Below, one piece after another: positions 50,534 to 57,669 of a stretch of 57,669 nucleotides of DNA. A program made the translations under genes and the position numbers. How positions within the stretch are numbered: position 1 is the first letter of the stretch; the number at the start of each line of letters is the position of its first letter. Under the pieces are notes generated by a model that worked only from the letters and a program-made list of their open reading frames with translations, searched no databases and had not been told where the DNA came from. This stretch comes from CAZYTO01 sp964650405 (lineage in GTDB: Bacteria; Acidobacteriota; Thermoanaerobaculia; Gp7-AA8), in the NCBI GenBank assembly GCA_964650405.1, contig CAZYTO010000004.1, positions 1 to 57,669 on the forward strand, written 5' to 3'.

Positions 50534-50561
50534 GGGCGAAGGGCGAAGGATGAAGGGCGAC
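50534..50561. repeat. Heptad array (GGGCGAA) directly after bshA stop
   Basis: GGGCGAA, GGGCGAA, GGATGAA, GGGCGAC follow the TAA of bshA without a gap, between bshA and the convergent histidine kinase gene. Confidence 0.7.
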
Positions 50562-50578
50562 GGAGTTTTCGGGGTTCG

Positions 50579-53659
<3,081 letters not shown>

Positions 53660-53725
53660 GCTGGAGTGAGGCGGTTGAAGGCGGCGGCCGGGAAGCGGTT
53701 GGGCATGGCTGGCTGAACGGATCGC

Positions 53726-54178
53726 TCATTCCGCCGGATCCTGGGCCAGCGTGCCGGAAACCACGGCGTGCGGAGCCCGTCTCAGGATCTCGTTTCTGGC
53801 GATGGCGTAGCCAAGGATGGCATCGATCAGCATTCGCCGGCCGTCGCGCGACAGCAGGATCAGCACCTTGCGGCGGATCTCCCGCACCTCGATGATGTCC
53901 TCCCACCGCATCCACCGCCCGCGCTTCCCGAGCCATCGCAGCACCCGGTTCTCGTACATGACGCCGATCTCGCTGAGAAAGATGTGATCGCCGTACTGCA
54001 CCACTGCCGCGGCCAGCGTGCCCAGGAAGAGGAGAACCAGCGCCGAGAACGGCAGGATCTCGAACTCCTTCGCGCCCTTGGAGAGATAGTCGAATACCAG
54101 CGCCGCCGAGCCGAACGTCGCCGCGCACGAGACGAGTCGCGCCACGGGCGTGCGGTCAAAGCGCAGCGTACCGTTCAT
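53726..54178 (-). CDS. Small membrane protein with PH-like C-terminus
   Basis: A 150-aa protein with two membrane helices (about 15-32 and 42-62, ILPFSALVLLFLGTLAAAVV) followed by a short beta-rich domain (IFLSEIGVMYENRVLRWLGK, RWMRWEDIIEVREIRRKVLI) that resembles bacterial PH-like domains. Function unknown. It is divergent from proS across a heptad array. Confidence 0.7.
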   Translation of the reverse strand: MNGTLRFDRTPVARLVSCAATFGSAALVFDYLSKGAKEFEILPFSALVLLFLGTLAAAVVQYGDHIFLSEIGVMYENRVLRWLGKRGRWMRWEDIIEVREIRRKVLILLSRDGRRMLIDAILGYAIARNEILRRAPHAVVSGTLAQDPAE

Positions 54179-54245
54179 CCGGCACCATTAGACACGAAAC
54201 GCGGGCCGGCGGTTCCAGGGGGGGAGGCGGGGCCGTGAGTACGTG

Positions 54246-54321
54246 AGTGCCGAGTGCAGAGTGCCGAGTGCCGCGTCGGAGCGCAGAGGCATGACCCGCT
54301 CGGCACTCGGCACTCGGTACT
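54246..54321. repeat. Heptad arrays AGTGCCG / CGGCACT forming a hairpin
   Basis: AGTGCCG, AGTGCAG, AGTGCCG, AGTGCCG (54246-54273) face CGGCACT, CGGCACT, CGGTACT (54301-54321), which are their complements. The stem lies 32 bases upstream of proS and 70 bases from the divergent gene. Confidence 0.8.
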
Positions 54322-54353
54322 CACCCTCCGGCCCTGCTAGAATCCGCCCCCTT

Positions 54354-56078
54354 ATGCGCTGGAGCCAGTATTTCCTCTATACGTTGCGCGAGGTCCCCGC
54401 GGACGCGGACGTGATCAGTCAGAAGTTGATGATGCGGGGCGGGATGATCCGGAAGGTCGCGGCCGGCATCTACACCTACCTTCCGCTCGGCGTGCGGTCG
54501 CTGCATAAGCTCGAGGCGATCGTGCGCGACGAGATGAATCGCGCCGGTGCGGTCGAAGTAACGATGCCGACCATCCAGCCCGGCGAGCTGTGGATGGAGT
54601 CGGGCCGCTGGACCAAGTACGGCAAGGAGCTTCTGCGCGTCAAAGACCGCCATGAGCGCGAGTTCGTCTACGCGCCGACCGCCGAGGAAGTCATCACCGA
54701 CACCGTCCGCGACACGATCAACTCGTATCGCCAGTTGCCGGTCAACCTCTACCAGATCCAGACGAAGTTCCGTGACGAGCTGCGGCCGCGCTTCGGCCTC
54801 ATGCGCGGGCGTGAGTTCACCATGAAGGACGCCTACTCCTTCCACGCCTCGCGGGAGTCGCTCGACGAGACCTACGAGAAGATGCGCGAGGCCTACTCCA
54901 ACGTCTTCCGCCGCTGTGCGCTCGACCATGTGCCGGTCGAGGCAGACACCGGCAACATCGGCGGTTCGGCCTCGCACGAGTTCATGGTCCTGGCCCAGTC
55001 AGGCGAAGACGCTGTCGTGCGCTGCCCCAACTGCAACTACGGCGCGAACATGGAGAAAGCGACGTCGAAGTTCTACTCCCACGGCGAAGCTGATCCCGCG
55101 TCCTTCACCGAGCTGGCGCCGCTGCACACGCCGGGCACGAAGTCGATCGACGACGTCGGCAAGTTCCTCGGCAAGCCGACGTCCGAGCTCGTGAAGACGC
55201 TCGTCTTCGACACGGACCTCGGCCCGGTGATGGTGCTCGTCCGCGGCGACCGCGAAGGCAACGAGATCAAGATCAAGAACCACCTCGGTACGCAGTGGAT
55301 GGAGATGCTCCCCGACTCGCGTTTCGCGGACGCGATCAACGGCGTTGTCGGCTACTGCGGCCCCGTCGGCACGACGTGCAAGCGCGTGCTCGCCGACGTC
55401 TCGCTCAAGGGCCGCGCGAACTGGATCGTCGGCGGGAACAAGGTCGACACGCACCTCGGCGGCGCGAATCCCGGCCGCGACTTCCCCGAGCCGGAATGGG
55501 GCGACTTCACTAACGTCTTCGCCGGCGATCCCTGCATTCGCTGCGGTACGGCGCTGCAGATCTACCGTGGGATCGAAGTCGGCCACGTCTTCAAGCTCGG
55601 CACCAAATACTCCGAGCCGATGAACTGCACCTACCTCGACGAAAGCGGCCAGCGCCAGCCGATGATCATGGGCTGCTACGGCCTCGGTATCGGCCGCACG
55701 GTCGCCGCCGCGGTCGAGCAGAGCCATGACGACGACGGCATCATCTGGCCCATTCCCATCGCCCCGTTCGAGGTGGTCGTCACGCAGGTCGGCAAGGAAG
55801 ACAACGTCCGCGCCACCGCCGAAGACGTCTATCGGAAACTCGCCGGCGCTGGCATCGACGTCCTGCTTGACGACCGCGACGAGCGGCCCGGCGTGAAATT
55901 CAAGGACGCCGACCTGGTCGGTTTTCCGCTGCGTATCGCCGTCGGCGCGAAGAGCCTCGCCAACGGACATGTCGAGTGGAGCCTCCGCAAGGACAAGACG
56001 AAGCAGCTTCTCGCACCGGAAGAGGCGCTGGCGCGGACGGTGGAGTTGGTGACCACCGCCCGGTCATCCCGAGCGTAG
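54354..56078 (+). CDS. proS: Prolyl-tRNA synthetase (bacterial type with editing domain)
   Basis: A 574-aa ProRS, the bacterial length. Class II motif 2 is FRDELRPRFGLMRGREFTMK, motif 3 is CYGLGIGRTVAAAVEQ, and the INS editing domain (about 225-400) has FLGKPTSELVKTLVFDT and GAKSLANGHVEW near the anticodon domain. The ATG at 54354 begins the conserved MRWSQYFLYTLREVP. The last codons (for SSRA) and the TAG stop lie inside a palindromic repeat, so the native C-terminus has been replaced or extended by the repeat. Confidence 0.95.
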   Translation: MRWSQYFLYTLREVPADADVISQKLMMRGGMIRKVAAGIYTYLPLGVRSLHKLEAIVRDEMNRAGAVEVTMPTIQPGELWMESGRWTKYGKELLRVKDRHEREFVYAPTAEEVITDTVRDTINSYRQLPVNLYQIQTKFRDELRPRFGLMRGREFTMKDAYSFHASRESLDETYEKMREAYSNVFRRCALDHVPVEADTGNIGGSASHEFMVLAQSGEDAVVRCPNCNYGANMEKATSKFYSHGEADPASFTELAPLHTPGTKSIDDVGKFLGKPTSELVKTLVFDTDLGPVMVLVRGDREGNEIKIKNHLGTQWMEMLPDSRFADAINGVVGYCGPVGTTCKRVLADVSLKGRANWIVGGNKVDTHLGGANPGRDFPEPEWGDFTNVFAGDPCIRCGTALQIYRGIEVGHVFKLGTKYSEPMNCTYLDESGQRQPMIMGCYGLGIGRTVAAAVEQSHDDDGIIWPIPIAPFEVVVTQVGKEDNVRATAEDVYRKLAGAGIDVLLDDRDERPGVKFKDADLVGFPLRIAVGAKSLANGHVEWSLRKDKTKQLLAPEEALARTVELVTTARSSRA

Positions 56079-56174
56079 CGAGAGGACCCGGGGCGGCGGG
56101 ACGGTTCCGCAAAGACAGGCATCGTGCGGAACCACCCGCCCGCCCAAGGTCCCTCGCGTACGCTCGGGATGACC
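56062..56174. repeat. Palindromic element overlapping the end of proS
   Basis: Perfect 16-bp arms GGTCATCCCGAGCGTA (56062-56077) and TACGCTCGGGATGACC (56159-56174) flank an 81-bp loop. The core ATCCCGAGCG matches the outer arms of the element at 36129-36361. The left arm contains the proS TAG. Confidence 0.75.
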
Positions 56175-56220
56175 ACTACTGCGCTATCCTTCGCTCAATT
56201 CGTCCCATCGGAGGAAGCGC

Positions 56221-57612
56221 ATGCGTAAACGGCTCCTGCTCACACTGTTGGCTCTCGTCGTGGCACTTCCGCTGGCCGCGCAGAACACCGACATCGAGTC
56301 GCTTTCCGGTCTGCAGTTCAACTTCGGCAATCCCGGGGCGCGGTCGCTCGGCATGGGCGGTGCGTTTCTCGGACTGGCCGACGACGCGTCGGCCGCCGAG
56401 GCTAATCCGGCCGGCCTGACCATCCTGCGCAAGCCGGAGTTCTCCGTGGAGGGGCGCAACTACCAGGAGCAGCAGGTCTTCTCCACCAGCGGCACATTCC
56501 CCAACATCAACCGGACGGCGTTCAGCCACTACAGCCAGCGCGTCGACGTTACCTTCGCCAGCTTCGTCTACCCGATCAAGAACTTCACCCTCGGCGTCTA
56601 CTACCACGAGCCCCTGCGCAATCAAGGCTCCGGCCAGGTCGTCCCGGTCCGCAACGACTTCACGGGCCAGATCAAGACGAATGTCCCCGATTTCTACCTG
56701 CCCACGGACGGCCTGAGCGGTCCGGTGACCCGCCAGCAGTGCATCGACCTCAACGCGAAGAATCCCACCCGGATCGCCTGCTCCGGCTACTCCATCCTTC
56801 CGTTCCTCAGCGCCGTCGACGTTCACGAGCGGACCTTCGGCCTGGCGGGGGCGTGGAAGATCGGCAAGCTCTCCGTCGGCGGCACGGTGCGCTATCACCG
56901 CTTCGGGGAGACAGCCTTCACCTTCCGCGTGAACGACACGTTCGACTTCGACAGCATCTCCGTCCAGGCCACGAGCGACATCACCAAGAACAACCAGACG
57001 GCGAAAGATGTCCACGACACGACCTTCGCCGGCGGTTTCAAGTTCGAGGCGAACGACAAGTTCAGCTTCGGCGGCGTCTACAAGCAGGGCGCGAAGTACC
57101 AGACGCCCACCTTCGCCGCGAACTCCGACACCAACTTCAGTTTCGTCAAGGTCGCCGACACGACCTTCCACGTCCCCAATATCTATGGCGCCGGCATCTC
57201 CTACCGTCCCATCCCGGTGCTCACCATCAACGCCGACGCGGTGCGGGTGAAGTACTCGAACCTCGTCGACGCCTTCGTCTCCATCAACCAGTCGGTGCGC
57301 GACGCCGGCAACCCCTTCATCGCCAAGGACGCCACCGAGGCGCACGTTGGCGCTGAGTACTTCTTCCCCACGAAGATCCCCTTCGCCCTGCGCGCAGGCT
57401 ACTGGCGCGACCCGTCCCATGCGCTCCAGTACAACGGTCCGCTGAACGACCCGAACCGAGTCGCAGCGGCGATCCTGTTCCCGAAGGGGCAGAACCACAA
57501 CCACTTTTCAGCCGGCGCCGGCCTGGCCTGGCCACGCTTCCAGATCGACGCCGCCTACGACCGCTCCACGCTCTACCGGGTGGGCTCGATCTCGGCGGTG
57601 GTACGGTACTAG
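56221..57612 (+). CDS. OmpP1/FadL-type outer membrane porin
   Basis: A 463-aa protein with a signal peptide (MRKRLLLTLLALVVALPLAA) and GGAGG before the ATG. The mature start has the FadL family segment GNPGARSLGMGGAFLGLADD followed by ASAAEANPAGL, then alternating beta strands (FASFVYPIKNFTLGVYYHEP, KFSFGGVYKQGAKYQTPTFA) and a C-terminal aromatic (VVRY), typical of outer-membrane barrels. FadL/TodX members pass hydrophobic molecules such as fatty acids or aromatics. The substrate is not evident. The remaining 57 bases of the window hold no gene I can support. Confidence 0.88.
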   Translation: MRKRLLLTLLALVVALPLAAQNTDIESLSGLQFNFGNPGARSLGMGGAFLGLADDASAAEANPAGLTILRKPEFSVEGRNYQEQQVFSTSGTFPNINRTAFSHYSQRVDVTFASFVYPIKNFTLGVYYHEPLRNQGSGQVVPVRNDFTGQIKTNVPDFYLPTDGLSGPVTRQQCIDLNAKNPTRIACSGYSILPFLSAVDVHERTFGLAGAWKIGKLSVGGTVRYHRFGETAFTFRVNDTFDFDSISVQATSDITKNNQTAKDVHDTTFAGGFKFEANDKFSFGGVYKQGAKYQTPTFAANSDTNFSFVKVADTTFHVPNIYGAGISYRPIPVLTINADAVRVKYSNLVDAFVSINQSVRDAGNPFIAKDATEAHVGAEYFFPTKIPFALRAGYWRDPSHALQYNGPLNDPNRVAAAILFPKGQNHNHFSAGAGLAWPRFQIDAAYDRSTLYRVGSISAVVRY

Positions 57613-57669
57613 TGGTCCTTCAATTTTGAATCACGGGGTAAACGTCGCGCAGTTTGATTCGTGCTTGGT

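Overview
The window is about 57.7 kb of GC-rich bacterial DNA with short intergenic gaps and frequent ATGA/GTGA start-stop overlaps. The gene content suggests a Gram-negative, soil-type bacterium, most likely an Acidobacteriota member. The clues are a bshC-bshB1-bshA bacillithiol operon, TPR-rich Ser/Thr kinases with TolB-like domains, an MglA-like GTPase, an OmpP1/FadL porin, DUF4097 and BNR-repeat exported proteins, and many ECF sigma factors. The phylum is an inference; no rRNA or tRNA gene was seen.

Layout. 1-10.9 kb: the end of a TPR protein, small stress proteins, a sorbosone-dehydrogenase-like enzyme, a BNR-repeat secreted protein coupled to a CPBP protease, a uracil-DNA glycosylase, and a sigma / anti-sigma-like / Spy-like set resembling cnrYXH in layout. 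11-12.7 kb: an ECF42-type sigma factor coupled to its DGPF/YCII partner. 13.1-17.35 kb: the most unusual part, a tightly packed operon with a region-2-only sigma-like protein, an unknown protein, a ZorA/MotA-like channel with a long cytoplasmic tail, a ZorB/MotB-like partner, a Nal1-like trypsin protease, and a tiny protein resembling the protease's own N-terminal domain. I read it as a candidate motor-plus-protease system, possibly defensive. 17.4-19.2 kb: an exported unknown and a VapBC pair.

19.3-26.9 kb: a complete hydroxyproline catabolic set (epimerase, FAD oxidase, deaminase, 2-oxoglutarate semialdehyde dehydrogenase) flanked by a MocR and a PAS-AraC regulator, with gene debris (hicA and btpA fragments) beside it. 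26.9-28.4 kb: a Phd/VapC pair and a lipoprotein MsrA. 28.4-31.2 kb: an unknown protein overlapping a three-part membrane fusion (ICMT-like, PAP2, Lgt-like). 31.3-34.4 kb: an ECF sigma, a HEAT-repeat anti-sigma and a DUF4097 protein. 34.7-39.4 kb: an O-antigen ligase, a Trm112 protein, a glycosyltransferase and a GGDEF-EAL protein. 39.5-42.5 kb: KynB-like, a dioxygenase-RidA fusion, and KDPG aldolase. 42.6-50.5 kb: a kinase-TPR protein, an MglA-like GTPase, a methyltransferase and the bacillithiol operon. 50.6-57.6 kb: a hybrid histidine kinase, a membrane protein, ProS and a FadL-type porin.

Two repeat classes recur between genes: 7-8 bp tandem arrays (most often AGTGCCG or its complement) and palindromic elements with an ATCCCGAGCG core, one of which supplies the last codons and stop of proS. 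Three genes between 13.7 and 18.5 kb look broken by a single missing base in a homopolymer, which may be assembly error or real decay.
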